Under the pieces are notes generated by a model. That model was given only the letters and a program-made list of their open reading frames with translations, searched no databases and was not told where the DNA came from. Shown here piece after piece: positions 31,190-40,105 of a stretch of DNA of 40,679 bases. Each line of letters starts with the position of its first letter. Positions within the stretch are counted from its first letter, which is position 1. The DNA is taken from positions 1-40,679 of the forward strand of contig CAYWMP010000031.1 of assembly GCA_964459445.1 (NCBI GenBank). The letters run 5' to 3'. Origin of the DNA: CAYWMP01 sp964459445 (GTDB lineage Bacteria > Desulfobacterota > DSM-4660 > Desulfatiglandales > HGW-15). The translations under genes and the position numbers were made by a program.

Positions 31190-32275
31190 CTAATCCCCCG
31201 TCTCCAATTCCTTCTCGAGTTTACGGCTGTAATTGGACATAGAGAAACACCCTAAGAAATAGAGCAGGGCGATAAAGATATAGGCCTCACGGCTAAAGCC
31301 CATCCACTCCGGATTGGAAAGGACGGTCTGTGTGGTCTTAAGCAGGTCCCAAAGGGCAATGATAACGACAAGGGATGTGTCCTTGAAGGCTGAAATAAGA
31401 ATACTGACCGTAGGCGGGATTACAATTTTCAAGGCTTGGGGCAAGATGATCAGCCGCATGGTCAGATAATAGTTCAAACCAATGGATTCAGCCGCCTCAT
31501 ATTGTCCCCGTGACATGCCCTGCAATCCCCCGCGCACGACCTCTGCGATGTAGGCGGCGGTGAAGAGGATGATGGCCACCTGGGCCCTTAGAATCTTGGG
31601 AATGGTCACCCCCTCCGGCAGAAAGAGCGGGAAGATGATCGACGACATGAAAAGGAGGCTGATCAACGGTACGCCCCGTATCAATTCGATGTAAAGCACG
31701 GTGAGTGTCTTCACGACCGGCATTTTGGACTGACGTCCCAGGGCGAGGAAGACGCCGAGCGGATAGGCTGCGGTGAGTCCGAATATAGATAGCAGGAGCG
31801 TGAGGGGCAGGCCTCCCCAAATTGAGCTCTCAACGGAGGCAAGTCCGAAAAGCCCACCCTTCATGAGCAGGCCCATTACGAAAAGGCCGATGATCCAGGC
31901 ATAGCCAAGGGGTTTTTTCCAGTGCTTTCGGTTTCGGCTGTAGCCAAGAAGGCCAAAGAGGATGAACATGGCCAAAAGTGGTCTCCATTGCTGTTCATAG
32001 GGAAAGAAACCGAAAAGAATAAAGCGATAGTTTTGTTTGATGACAGACCAGCAGGCCCCGCCGGCATCACGACAGGCTTCACCCGTCGTGGCCCACATAC
32101 TATCGAGGAAAAACCATTGGAAAAGGGGCGGCACGGTTTTCCAAAGAAGGTAGATGGTGACGATCGTGAGGATAGAATTGAAAACCCCGTTGAAGAGGTT
32201 GGATTTCATCCAACCTATGACGCCTACGCTGGTCACGGGAGGTTTCAACTTTTCTGTTTGCACAGACGCAATCAT
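31190..32275 (-). CDS. aapM: Polar amino-acid ABC transporter permease
   Basis: A 361-residue permease of the HisM/AapM type with an extended N-terminus of several extra helices, as in the general L-amino-acid permease. The C-terminal part has YIELIRGVPLISLLFMSSI, YIAEVVRGGLQGMSRGQYEAAESIG, LILPQALKIVIPPTVS and AFKDTSLVVII, all typical. The frame also opens at a TTG at 32296, but ATG 32275 with GAGAGG sites just upstream is preferred. It starts just after the stop of the upstream permease gene. Confidence 0.89.
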   Translation of the reverse strand: MIASVQTEKLKPPVTSVGVIGWMKSNLFNGVFNSILTIVTIYLLWKTVPPLFQWFFLDSMWATTGEACRDAGGACWSVIKQNYRFILFGFFPYEQQWRPLLAMFILFGLLGYSRNRKHWKKPLGYAWIIGLFVMGLLMKGGLFGLASVESSIWGGLPLTLLLSIFGLTAAYPLGVFLALGRQSKMPVVKTLTVLYIELIRGVPLISLLFMSSIIFPLFLPEGVTIPKILRAQVAIILFTAAYIAEVVRGGLQGMSRGQYEAAESIGLNYYLTMRLIILPQALKIVIPPTVSILISAFKDTSLVVIIALWDLLKTTQTVLSNPEWMGFSREAYIFIALLYFLGCFSMSNYSRKLEKELETGD

Positions 32276-32282
32276 CCTCTCA

Positions 32283-33470
32283 TTACCTCTCAACAAGTCT
32301 GGCCCGCTTGTTGTACCAATTCATAAAGACGGATGTGGATAGACTAAAGATAAGATATACGGCCATAATTAAGGCCACGCCTTCAACGGCCTGGCCGGTC
32401 TGGTTGATGGTCGTGTTTGCCACGGAAACAAAATCGGGGAAACCGATGGCAACCGCCAGGGAGCTGTTTTTGGTCAGGTTGAGCATCTGGCTCGTGAGTG
32501 GCGGGATGATGACCCGCAGCGCCTGGGGCAAAATAACGAGGTTCAACACAGGGGCGGGTCTGAGGCCGATGGACATAGCAGCTTCTGTTTGTCCTTTGCT
32601 GACCGACTGGATTCCTGCCCGGACGACTTCAGCCACAAAGGCGGCAGTGTAAAGCACCAGACCCAGGAGGAGGGCTATGAATTCAGGGGTGACCACGGAA
32701 CCGCCCTCAAAATTGAAACCCGCCAATTTGGGCACATCCATAGTCGTTGGTGCACCTCCTGCCCACCATAGGATCAAAGGCAAACCGATAATCAACCCCA
32801 CCGATACCCGAAAAACGGGAAAATGCCGGCCGGTTCTGTCCTGTCGATGTTTTGCCCAGCGGCGCATAAAATACACGATGACACAGGCCACCAGAAAGGC
32901 TAGAAACATATACTTATGGACCGGGTGTGATTCGGGAACGGCAAAGGCCACGCCTCGGTTACAAAGGAAGACGCCTGCAAAGGGAGCAAGGGCCTGTCTT
33001 GGAGACGGCAAGGTTTCGTAGAAGATGGAATACCAGAAAAACAACTGAAGAAGTATCGGAATATCCTGCATGACCTCGATATAGACCGCAGCCAGCTTTG
33101 AGACCAGCCAGTTGCTGGATAGCCGGGCGACGCCGATAATAGTGCCGAGGATAATCGTAATGACAATACCGATAAAGGCAACTTTCAGGGTATTCAGAGC
33201 CCCAACAATAAGGGCTCGGCCGTAGGAGTCGGCAGCAGAATAGGGAATCAGGGATTCGCCGATCTCAAAAGAGGATTCCTTTTGAAGGAAATCGATGCCG
33301 GTTGCAATGGATTGTTTTTGGAGGTTTGCCAACGTGTTGGAAATAAGATAATAGGCCAGGAGTCCGACCATACCCACAACGGCAACCTGGTAAATGATCG
33401 CCCTTTTTTTGGGATCCAACCAGAAGGGGACCTTTGTTGGTGTAGCGTTCTCCACGGAATCCTTTTGCAT
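32283..33470 (-). CDS. aapQ: Polar amino-acid ABC transporter permease
   Basis: A 395-residue permease with an N-terminal extension and long periplasmic and membrane insertion (about residues 150-260), as in AapQ. Family motifs are YIEVMQDIPILLQLFFWYSI, FVAEVVRAGIQSVSKGQTEAA, LVILPQALRVIIPPL and LTKNSSLAVAI. It lies about 100 bases after aapJ, downstream of a terminator-like hairpin that should lower its expression relative to the binding protein. Confidence 0.89.
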   Translation of the reverse strand: MQKDSVENATPTKVPFWLDPKKRAIIYQVAVVGMVGLLAYYLISNTLANLQKQSIATGIDFLQKESSFEIGESLIPYSAADSYGRALIVGALNTLKVAFIGIVITIILGTIIGVARLSSNWLVSKLAAVYIEVMQDIPILLQLFFWYSIFYETLPSPRQALAPFAGVFLCNRGVAFAVPESHPVHKYMFLAFLVACVIVYFMRRWAKHRQDRTGRHFPVFRVSVGLIIGLPLILWWAGGAPTTMDVPKLAGFNFEGGSVVTPEFIALLLGLVLYTAAFVAEVVRAGIQSVSKGQTEAAMSIGLRPAPVLNLVILPQALRVIIPPLTSQMLNLTKNSSLAVAIGFPDFVSVANTTINQTGQAVEGVALIMAVYLIFSLSTSVFMNWYNKRARLVER

Positions 33471-33532
33471 CCTCAGTCAAGAATGAGGGAATGGGTTTTT
33501 TCGACAGGATAGAGAGGGTGGTCAGATTGAAG

Positions 33533-33561
33533 AAAAAAAAGGCGCCCCGTGGTGGGGCACC
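33533..33561 (-). terminator. Attenuating terminator between aapJ and aapQ
   Basis: On the minus strand, GGTGCCCC and GGGGCGCC form an eight-base-pair stem (one G-T pair) with a five-base loop, followed by eight T (33533-33540). It is a strong intrinsic terminator just after the binding-protein stop. Partial read-through would give more binding protein than membrane parts, a common design. Confidence 0.85.
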
Positions 33562-33572
33562 TTCGGTTGTTA

Positions 33573-34598
33573 TTACCTAAAAGGTGCGGCGTACATGATT
33601 CCGCCTTGGGTCCAAAGGGCATTTAGACCGCGGGCAAGCCCCAACTTCGTATTCTTGCCTACATTGCGTTCAAAGACTTCGCCGTAGTTTCCTACTTGTT
33701 TTATGATGTTGTAGGCCCATTTGTCGTCAAGACCCAGGGCTTTGCCCATACCTGGGGTGACACCCAAGAACCGCTGGATTTCAGGGTTTTTGCTCTTAAG
33801 CATCTGATCGACATTCTTTGAGCTGATGCCGAATTCTTCAGCATTGATCAGGGCCATGACCGTGAAATTGACAATGTCATACCACTGATCATCACCATGT
33901 CGGACTACAGGGGCCAAGGGCTCCTTGGAAATAATTTCAGGCAGCAATACATGCCCATCCGGATTGGGAGCCACTGCTCTGTGAGAGGCGAGCTGTGAGG
34001 CGTCGGAAGTTAGGCAGTCGCAGCGTCCGGCAAAATAGGCCTTTGAAAGCTCGGCCGTATTCTCAATGACCACCGGTTTCCATTTCATCCCGTTGGCCCT
34101 GAAAAAATCCGCTGCATTCATCTCGGTGGTTGTTCCCGGCAGGACGCACACTGTTGCGCCGTCTAATTCCTTGGCGCTCTTTATGCCTAGCTTCTTGTGC
34201 ACTAGAAATCCCTGGCCGTCATAGTAATTTACATGAGTAAAGTTGAGGCCGTTTTTGGTTTCTCGAGTCAAGGTTTGAGTCGTGTTACGGACCAGAACGT
34301 CAATCTCCTTTGACTGAAGCGCAGGCAGTCGCTGAACGGCCGTAAGGGCCACGAATTTCACCTTGCCGGCATCACCGAATACTGCAGCGGCAACGGCCCT
34401 TGCGGTATCCACATCCAGACCTTTCCATACGCCCTTCGCATCAGGTTGGCTGAACCCATAAACAGAGCCATTAACACCGGCCTTGACGAACCCTTGCGCT
34501 TTTACGGCGTCAAGGCTGTCACCCGCCAAAGCCACACCCGCTGTAGCGATGAAGGCCGCTACAGTCAATACTACCAAGCCCAATTTAAAAAACTTCAT
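33573..34598 (-). CDS. aapJ: Polar amino-acid ABC transporter substrate-binding protein
   Basis: A 341-residue periplasmic binding protein of the AapJ type. Signal peptide residues 1-25 (cleavage after ALA). The mature chain has VKAGVNGSVYGFSQPDAKG, GLDVDTARAVAAAVFGD, LPALQSKEIDVLVRNTTQT and the Cys pair in AGRCDCLTSD. GAAAGGAGG precedes the ATG. It is first in the operon and would bring broad-specificity L-amino acids to the permease. Confidence 0.92.
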   Translation of the reverse strand: MKFFKLGLVVLTVAAFIATAGVALAGDSLDAVKAQGFVKAGVNGSVYGFSQPDAKGVWKGLDVDTARAVAAAVFGDAGKVKFVALTAVQRLPALQSKEIDVLVRNTTQTLTRETKNGLNFTHVNYYDGQGFLVHKKLGIKSAKELDGATVCVLPGTTTEMNAADFFRANGMKWKPVVIENTAELSKAYFAGRCDCLTSDASQLASHRAVAPNPDGHVLLPEIISKEPLAPVVRHGDDQWYDIVNFTVMALINAEEFGISSKNVDQMLKSKNPEIQRFLGVTPGMGKALGLDDKWAYNIIKQVGNYGEVFERNVGKNTKLGLARGLNALWTQGGIMYAAPFR

Positions 34599-34984
34599 CC
34601 TATGGTCCTCCTTTCAATCTTACAGGTTACATTCAACGGACCGCAAAAAAGCAGTCCACTCTCTATCCTTTTAGACCAGTTCTACCGGCCTTTCACGAAT
34701 ATGAGAATGAAAGTTGTTGGAGTTGCTACAAAGGGTAGGACAGTATTATCAAGCACATACCTTTGAGAACAGTTTCAGATAACACAAATTCTTTCTCTTT
34801 TGCAAGACAAAAGGCGGCTCCCACCACTCATGGGTTTAGGGGGACTGTCCTTCATTATTTATGACGAAAGGGAGAAAAGGGTTTTAAAGGGCCGGTCAAA
34901 TGAATCTTCGCAGCAAGTTTGTAATGATGCTACCGATTTTAGGACTCAGGAAGAAACTCAAAATTGAGAGGGGAGATCCAAACC
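34599..34984. other. Divergent intergenic region before aapJ and the LOG-family gene
   Basis: A 386-base region without a supported gene. It must hold the promoters for both sides, but no convincing -35/-10 pair was found. In the aapJ leader a seven-base-pair hairpin GGACCGC / GCAGTCC (34638-34657, loop of six A) is visible. No riboswitch is recognised. Confidence 0.45.
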
Positions 34985-35632
34985 ATGCAGGATTCGGAAA
35001 TAGTCAATGAACTTCATCAAAATCACTTCCGGGTTGCAATCTTTGGTTCAGCAAGAATCAGAGAAGATGAACCGAATTACAAACTGATCCACAACCTCGC
35101 AAAACTGATTGCCTCGGCAGGTATGGATGTGGTGACAGGCGGCGGTCCCGGTCTCATGGATGCGGCAAGTAAGGGCCATCACAAAGGAAGAAAGGATGAT
35201 TCTCAGCACTCCATTGGACTCAACATCAAGTTACCAATGGAGCAGACCGATGCATTCCACCTTGATGTTAAAAAGGAATTTGCCCATTTTTCCGATCGGT
35301 TGGACCATTTCATGGTCCTCTCAAATGCGGTCGTCATAGCTCCGGGAGGCGTCGGAACCCTCCTGGAGCTTTTCTATACCTGGCAACTCATACAGGTTCG
35401 GCATACCTGCAATATCCCAATCATTTTATTGGGTGAGATGTGGACGGATTTGGTTGGATGGCTGAGGAAATGGCCGCTGGAGCGCGGACTGCTGAGTACT
35501 GATGATATGGCGTTGCTCTATGTTACAAAGGATTGCGAAGAGGCCTTCACTGTCATTCAAAAGGCCTACGAGGAATACTTAAAGGGCGGAAAGAGGTTTT
35601 GTTTCAACTACCATAAGTACAAATTGGCGTAA
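34985..35632 (+). CDS. LOG-family (TIGR00730-like) nucleotide phosphoribohydrolase
   Basis: A 215-residue protein of the LOG/lysine-decarboxylase-like family. Members hydrolyse nucleoside 5'-monophosphates; they are not lysine decarboxylases. The family motif PGGVGTLLE (about residue 119) and the upstream MDVVTGGGPGLMDAAS are clear. The frame opens at a TTG (34964), but ATG 34985 with GAGGGGAG in front is preferred. It stands alone between two divergent systems, and its physiological role here is not evident. Confidence 0.85.
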   Translation: MQDSEIVNELHQNHFRVAIFGSARIREDEPNYKLIHNLAKLIASAGMDVVTGGGPGLMDAASKGHHKGRKDDSQHSIGLNIKLPMEQTDAFHLDVKKEFAHFSDRLDHFMVLSNAVVIAPGGVGTLLELFYTWQLIQVRHTCNIPIILLGEMWTDLVGWLRKWPLERGLLSTDDMALLYVTKDCEEAFTVIQKAYEEYLKGGKRFCFNYHKYKLA

Positions 35633-35704
35633 TAGAGGGATTGTCTTCCCGCAGTATTCTTGATTTTCACCATAGTTGGGATGTCTGGCTTGAAAGGATG
35701 AATT

Positions 35705-35767
35705 TCAAGAAACTAAATTTTTTCTTGACAGTCCCATTTAATGAAGATATGTAAACTATAAGTTTAC
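35705..35767 (+). promoter_or_regulatory. Promoter and operators upstream of the TetR-family gene
   Basis: TTGACA (35725-35730), 17 bases, TATGTA (35748-35753). GTAAACT-ATA-AGTTTAC (35751-35767), a perfect inverted repeat with seven-base arms, overlaps the -10 box. TCAAGAAA (35705-35712) / TTTCTTGA (35721-35728) is another inverted repeat over the -35 box. A TetR-type dimer could bind the first one. This points to autoregulation, as inference. Confidence 0.55.
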
Positions 35768-35890
35768 ATTCATTTGAAGTGAAACCCATTTGTTCTTAAA
35801 TTATAAAATATTGATAATAAATATAAAATATATAGTCCTGATAATCCTATCATCAAATTAACCTCTGAATAAATATCCCAATCTATTAAA

Positions 35891-35907
35891 GTAAACAGTT
35901 TATTTAC
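35891..35907 (+). promoter_or_regulatory. Second TetR-operator-like site
   Basis: GTAAACAGTTTATTTAC holds the same GTAAAC half-site as the operator at 35751-35767, with the core palindrome TAAAC-A-GTTTA. It lies about 55 bases before the TetR gene. The rest of this intergenic stretch is A/T-rich without other features. Confidence 0.4.
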
Positions 35908-35962
35908 CTTTTAAATCTTCCTGATCGATATTTTAACAGACAAAGACAGAAGGAATTGTCGT

Positions 35963-36583
35963 TTGTCTTTGCCTGCCAACAAAACGGACACATTAAATCA
36001 CCAAAAAAAGATGAGAATTGACCTTAAGAAGCGACTCGAGCCTGTTGTCTTAGATGTTTTTTCCAACAAAGGGTTTCATCGGGCCAGCCTTAAAGGATTA
36101 TCCAGAGCGACCGGGATCAGCACGCGCACAATTTATAAACACTACGTGAGCAAGGAGGAACTTCTCTTCTCCTTTGTTAACGATTGGCTGGGAGCTCTAA
36201 CAGACCGGATGGCGGATCATCTTAAAGGCATGGAATCTGTAAAAGAAAAGATCAGAAAGGTATTTTGGGTACAGTTAGATTATTACGAAAAAAATCCGGA
36301 TTTTGGCCGGATCCTTTTCTTAACGGTTCCATGGCAGGAATGGATGACCGATAAAACATTTCAGCAGCACAACATGTATAGTTTATTCCTCGATACGGTT
36401 CACCAAGGTCAAAAAGACGGTAATCTTAATCGGTCGATTCGGGCCGGAAACATAATCGATCTTATTCAAGGTTTTGTCGACAGGCATTTTACCATGTGGG
36501 TATACCGTGGAAAAGACTACAGCTTACTCGATAACTTTGATGAGTTATTTAATATGATTTGGCGAGCCATATCAGCCGAATAG
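35963..36583 (+). CDS. TetR-family transcriptional regulator
   Basis: A 206-residue regulator of usual TetR length. Residues about 20-65 are the TetR_N helix-turn-helix (LEPVVLDVFSNKGFHRASLK, GLSRATGISTRTIYKHYVSKEELL). The rest is a helical ligand-binding domain. The start is TTG at 35963 with AAGGA eight bases upstream; ATG 36011 is possible but has no ribosome site and would trim the domain's lead helix. It stands at the head of the acyl-CoA-type genes and probably represses them in response to an acyl-CoA or the aromatic or lipid substrate. Confidence 0.87.
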   Translation: MSLPANKTDTLNHQKKMRIDLKKRLEPVVLDVFSNKGFHRASLKGLSRATGISTRTIYKHYVSKEELLFSFVNDWLGALTDRMADHLKGMESVKEKIRKVFWVQLDYYEKNPDFGRILFLTVPWQEWMTDKTFQQHNMYSLFLDTVHQGQKDGNLNRSIRAGNIIDLIQGFVDRHFTMWVYRGKDYSLLDNFDELFNMIWRAISAE

Positions 36584-36627
36584 GGTTCAAGAAAAAAAAA
36601 TAGCGTTTATTCGGGGAATTCTAAAAA

Positions 36628-37539
36628 TTGCGAATTCAATTCGATAATCAAGTGGCCGTCATTACCGGAGCGGGAACTGGTTTGGGCAAGTCCCATGCTC
36701 TTTATTTGGCATCACGGGGCGCCAAGGTTGTTGTCAATGATATTGGTGCCGAGTTAGACGGAACGGGTCATTCAGATAGGCCGGCTCAAAATGTGGTTGA
36801 AGAGATCAGATCCAAAGGTGGTGAAGCGATTGCCAACTACGAAAGCGTGACGGATATCGCGGGCGCTAATAAGATCATAGATACAGCCCTCGATCATTTT
36901 GGGACGGTCGATATTCTTATCAACAATGCCGGCATTCTAAGGGATAAAACCTTCATAAACATGTCCATGGAAAATTTTGAAATTGTAATTCAAACCCATC
37001 TATTGGGTTCGGTTTATGTCACGAAGGCTGCTTTCGGGGTTATGCTGGCCAATAATTACGGGCGTATTGTCCTAACAACATCCGGTTCAGGCCTATTTGG
37101 TAACTTTGGTCAAACCAATTACAGCGCGGCTAAAATGGGGCTTGTGGGTTTTATGAATTCTTTAAAACTTGAGGGAGAAAAACGCAACATTCTGGTAAAC
37201 ACTGTTTCGCCGATAGCCGACACCCGAATGTCCGCCGAATCCAAAATATTTCCAAAAGATATTGTCAAAAAATTGAAACCAGAGCTGATTTCAGCACTAG
37301 TAGCCTATTTGTCCAGCAAATCATGCCAGAGTTCGGGTGATATCATTTCTGCAGGTGGTGGATATTACAGCAAGGTTCAAGTCGTTGAGGGCCCTGGAAT
37401 TAGAATTGATCCCGAAGAAACGGTTACACCGGAAATCATCAGTGAAAATTATGCAGGCCTCACTGCTATGGACAGCGCCGTGACATTTAGTCATTTAAAA
37501 GAAGAGATTGCGTCTGTAGCCCATATCCTTCGTGATTAA
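36628..37539 (+). CDS. Short-chain dehydrogenase/reductase, MFE-2-like hydroxyacyl-CoA dehydrogenase
   Basis: A 303-residue SDR resembling the (3R)-hydroxyacyl-CoA dehydrogenase domain of multifunctional enzyme 2. The cofactor loop is TGAGTGLG (13-20), then NNAG, and the catalytic S152, Y165 and K169 are in classical spacing (YSAAK). An extra insert after strand 2 (AELDGTGHSDRPAQ) and a C-terminal extension of about 60 residues are typical of MFE-2 relatives. The start is TTG with GGGGAA upstream. It precedes an acyl-CoA ligase, suggesting beta-oxidation of an unusual acyl chain. Confidence 0.86.
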   Translation: MRIQFDNQVAVITGAGTGLGKSHALYLASRGAKVVVNDIGAELDGTGHSDRPAQNVVEEIRSKGGEAIANYESVTDIAGANKIIDTALDHFGTVDILINNAGILRDKTFINMSMENFEIVIQTHLLGSVYVTKAAFGVMLANNYGRIVLTTSGSGLFGNFGQTNYSAAKMGLVGFMNSLKLEGEKRNILVNTVSPIADTRMSAESKIFPKDIVKKLKPELISALVAYLSSKSCQSSGDIISAGGGYYSKVQVVEGPGIRIDPEETVTPEIISENYAGLTAMDSAVTFSHLKEEIASVAHILRD

Positions 37540-37559
37540 TGATGAGTAGGAGGCGAACC

Positions 37560-39116
37560 ATGGAAAGGTTTGATAATCCCGATGTCATCATTACAGATGT
37601 ATTGACCATGCATGCCAAATGGCGTGGGGCTAAAACGGCCCTTGTATGCGGAAATCGCCGCGTAAGCTGGCGCGAATTCGGCCAACGGATCAATCGGCTT
37701 GCTCATGGACTCATTCGCCTGGGACTCAAAAGAGGCGACAAAGTCAGCATGTTGATGACTAACTGTATTGAAATGGTCGAGATATTGTTCGGTACCATCA
37801 AGGCTGGCGGCGTAATTGTTCCGCTTTCGGCCATGGTTACCGGTGAATCACTGGCCCGAATGATTAACGATTCAGACTCCAAAATTTTGTTTGTAGGGTC
37901 TGCTTTAACAGATGTCCTGCAGCCCTTTAGACCCAGCTTTAACCAAATCCAGGCAGAACAATGCTTTATTGTCGGTGGAAAAAAGGAAGGATGGGAAAGT
38001 TATGAGAGCTTTGTTGAAGAAGGTTCTGAGGAAGAGATCTTTGTGAAAATGACCTACGAAGATGCGTTTAACATCATGTATACATCCGGCACCACCGGTG
38101 TTCCAAAGGGGATTCTGCACACGCATCACAATCGATTTCATTTTACTACCATGTTTGCAATCGATTTTCGAATCGACTCGAGCACCATCAATCTCGTGAC
38201 CACATCTCTGTACGCCAATGGTACCTGGCTTACTTTTCTGCCGACTATGTTTGTAGGGGGTACCGTTATCATCATGCCACAGTATAACAGTGATCAGTTT
38301 CTGGAATTGGTTCAGGAAGAAAAATGTACACACACCTTTATGGTACCGACGCAGTTCAAGATGCTTCTCGATCATCCAGATTTTGATCAATACGACCAAA
38401 CCTCGATGAAAATTTGGCTTTCAGCGGGCTCCCCCTTTTTGAAACAAGATAAAGAACAGGTGCTCCAACGCTTCCCGGGAGAACTTGTCGAACTTTGGGG
38501 TCTCACGGAAGGGGTTGCAACCACCCTCAAGCCCGAGGATATGTCAAACAAAATGGCCTCCATCGGTATACCGCCGGTCGGTTGGGATGTGGGAATTATT
38601 GATGATGACGGGAAACTGTCACCCCCGGGAGAAATTGGGGAAATTATCGGATTCAGTTCGTTTTTGATGCCGGAATATTACAAGCTACCTGAAAAAACCG
38701 CAGAAGCCATCTGGCGTGATGAACACGGCAGAACCTTTCTTAAAACCGGGGATATGGGCAGGCTTGATGATGATGGCTTCCTTTATATTATGGACCGAAA
38801 AAAAGACATGATCATTTCGGGCGGCATTAACATCTTTCCAGGAGACATCGAGGAGATTTTGGCGAAACATCCCGCAGTACAGGATTGTACCGTTATCGGC
38901 GTTAGCGATGAAAAATGGGGTGAAACGCCCATGGCATTGGTCATTGTTTATGAAGGCGAATCTGTTTCGGAAGACGATCTCTTGCCATGGTTGAATTCCC
39001 GACTGGCCAAATACCAGCGGGTTTCAAAAATCTTATTCAGAGAGGAATTTCCAAGGAATGCACTTGGTAAGGTGCTGAAGAAGGACTTACGCACAGAGTA
39101 TGAAGGCGCCTCATAA
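37560..39116 (+). CDS. AMP-forming acyl-CoA synthetase
   Basis: A 518-residue ANL-superfamily ligase that activates a carboxylic acid with ATP and CoA. Motifs are MYTSGTTGVPKGIL (ATP phosphate loop), ELVELWGLTEGV, KTGDMGRLDDDGFLYIMDR, KKDMIISGGINIFPGDIEE and the C-terminal catalytic Lys in NALGKVLKKDL. AGGAGG lies six bases before ATG 37560; an earlier ATG at 37539 overlaps the SDR stop. Fatty, aromatic or bile-acid-like substrates are all possible. Confidence 0.9.
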   Translation: MERFDNPDVIITDVLTMHAKWRGAKTALVCGNRRVSWREFGQRINRLAHGLIRLGLKRGDKVSMLMTNCIEMVEILFGTIKAGGVIVPLSAMVTGESLARMINDSDSKILFVGSALTDVLQPFRPSFNQIQAEQCFIVGGKKEGWESYESFVEEGSEEEIFVKMTYEDAFNIMYTSGTTGVPKGILHTHHNRFHFTTMFAIDFRIDSSTINLVTTSLYANGTWLTFLPTMFVGGTVIIMPQYNSDQFLELVQEEKCTHTFMVPTQFKMLLDHPDFDQYDQTSMKIWLSAGSPFLKQDKEQVLQRFPGELVELWGLTEGVATTLKPEDMSNKMASIGIPPVGWDVGIIDDDGKLSPPGEIGEIIGFSSFLMPEYYKLPEKTAEAIWRDEHGRTFLKTGDMGRLDDDGFLYIMDRKKDMIISGGINIFPGDIEEILAKHPAVQDCTVIGVSDEKWGETPMALVIVYEGESVSEDDLLPWLNSRLAKYQRVSKILFREEFPRNALGKVLKKDLRTEYEGAS

Positions 39117-39127
39117 GGAAAAGAATC

Positions 39128-39970
39128 GTGCCCTATTACGAAAGCTTTGACAAAACGCGAATACACTATATCGAACAGAAGGGAAAAACAGAGCATACAC
39201 TATTTTTTCTACATGGATGGACAAGTGGCATTCAATTTAATGACTTCTTGCTTCCCTGTTTTGATGAGTTTAACACTATCATGTGGGATGCACGCTGCCA
39301 TGGCAAGAGTCAGGTTGACAAAAACGCAACTCTGACCTCCATGGCGATGGATCTTAAGCATTTCTTAACAAAGATCTATAAACATGATTATCCTGTTGTC
39401 GCCATTGGGCACTCCATGGGCGCCTTAACTATAATGGAATATTTTAGAAAATACGGCACTGGAAATATATGGAAAATCGTTTTTATTGATCAATCCCCCA
39501 AATTGATCACGGACAAAGAGTTTGCATTGGGTGTCTATGGTAACTACACACAAGAAGATAATCTAGAAATGGTCAGGGAGTTCCAGAAGGATATCATCGA
39601 AGGGCACAAAAAACTCAGTCGCTCTGGCCTTAACAAAGAATATGCCCGCCTTATGCAGGAACAACCAGAACTTTTTGTGGAGAAATATGAGTATCTGGCG
39701 ACCCTTGATCCCGAAGCCCTGATACACATATGGAATAGCATGGCGGAAGCAGACTACCGTTCGGTCCTCTCTCAAATAGATATTCCGGTGTTATTACTAT
39801 ATGGATCAAAGAGTCAATTCTACACCAGGGATACAGGAAGGTACATGAAGAGCCGAATACCCAACAACACACTTTATTGTTTTGAAAACGGGGATCATGC
39901 ACCTTTTGTTTCAAGCACCCAGGATTTTGTTCTACAAGTGAAAAATTTCGTCTCGTCTCCATCACAATAA
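39128..39970 (+). CDS. Alpha/beta hydrolase
   Basis: A 280-residue serine hydrolase-fold protein. The oxyanion strand is LFFLHGWTS, the nucleophile elbow GHSMGAL; the likely acid is in LLYGSKSQFY and the His in GDHAPFV near the end. The start is GTG with AAGGAAAAG upstream, 11 bases after the ligase stop. It probably hydrolyses an ester, thioester or ring intermediate of the same pathway. Confidence 0.85.
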   Translation: MPYYESFDKTRIHYIEQKGKTEHTLFFLHGWTSGIQFNDFLLPCFDEFNTIMWDARCHGKSQVDKNATLTSMAMDLKHFLTKIYKHDYPVVAIGHSMGALTIMEYFRKYGTGNIWKIVFIDQSPKLITDKEFALGVYGNYTQEDNLEMVREFQKDIIEGHKKLSRSGLNKEYARLMQEQPELFVEKYEYLATLDPEALIHIWNSMAEADYRSVLSQIDIPVLLLYGSKSQFYTRDTGRYMKSRIPNNTLYCFENGDHAPFVSSTQDFVLQVKNFVSSPSQ

Positions 39971-40105
39971 ACTGAAAAGCCGCTGTAAAACCCTTTATAA
40001 CGATTCTGAGACCTATAGTGATAAACCAAAAGCGAAAAAATGCGATTTGAAATGGCTTCTGGAAATATGGCTTTATTTGACTGATCGTAATCGATGGGGT
40101 GGTCT

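Noticed and set aside
35705..35728. Inverted repeat TCAAGAAA/TTTCTTGA before the TetR gene as a fourth RpiR operator
   Set aside because: Its arms resemble the RpiR-type sites, but the spacer is longer and a TTTCTTGACA promoter context alone could produce it. Not counted as part of the regulon.
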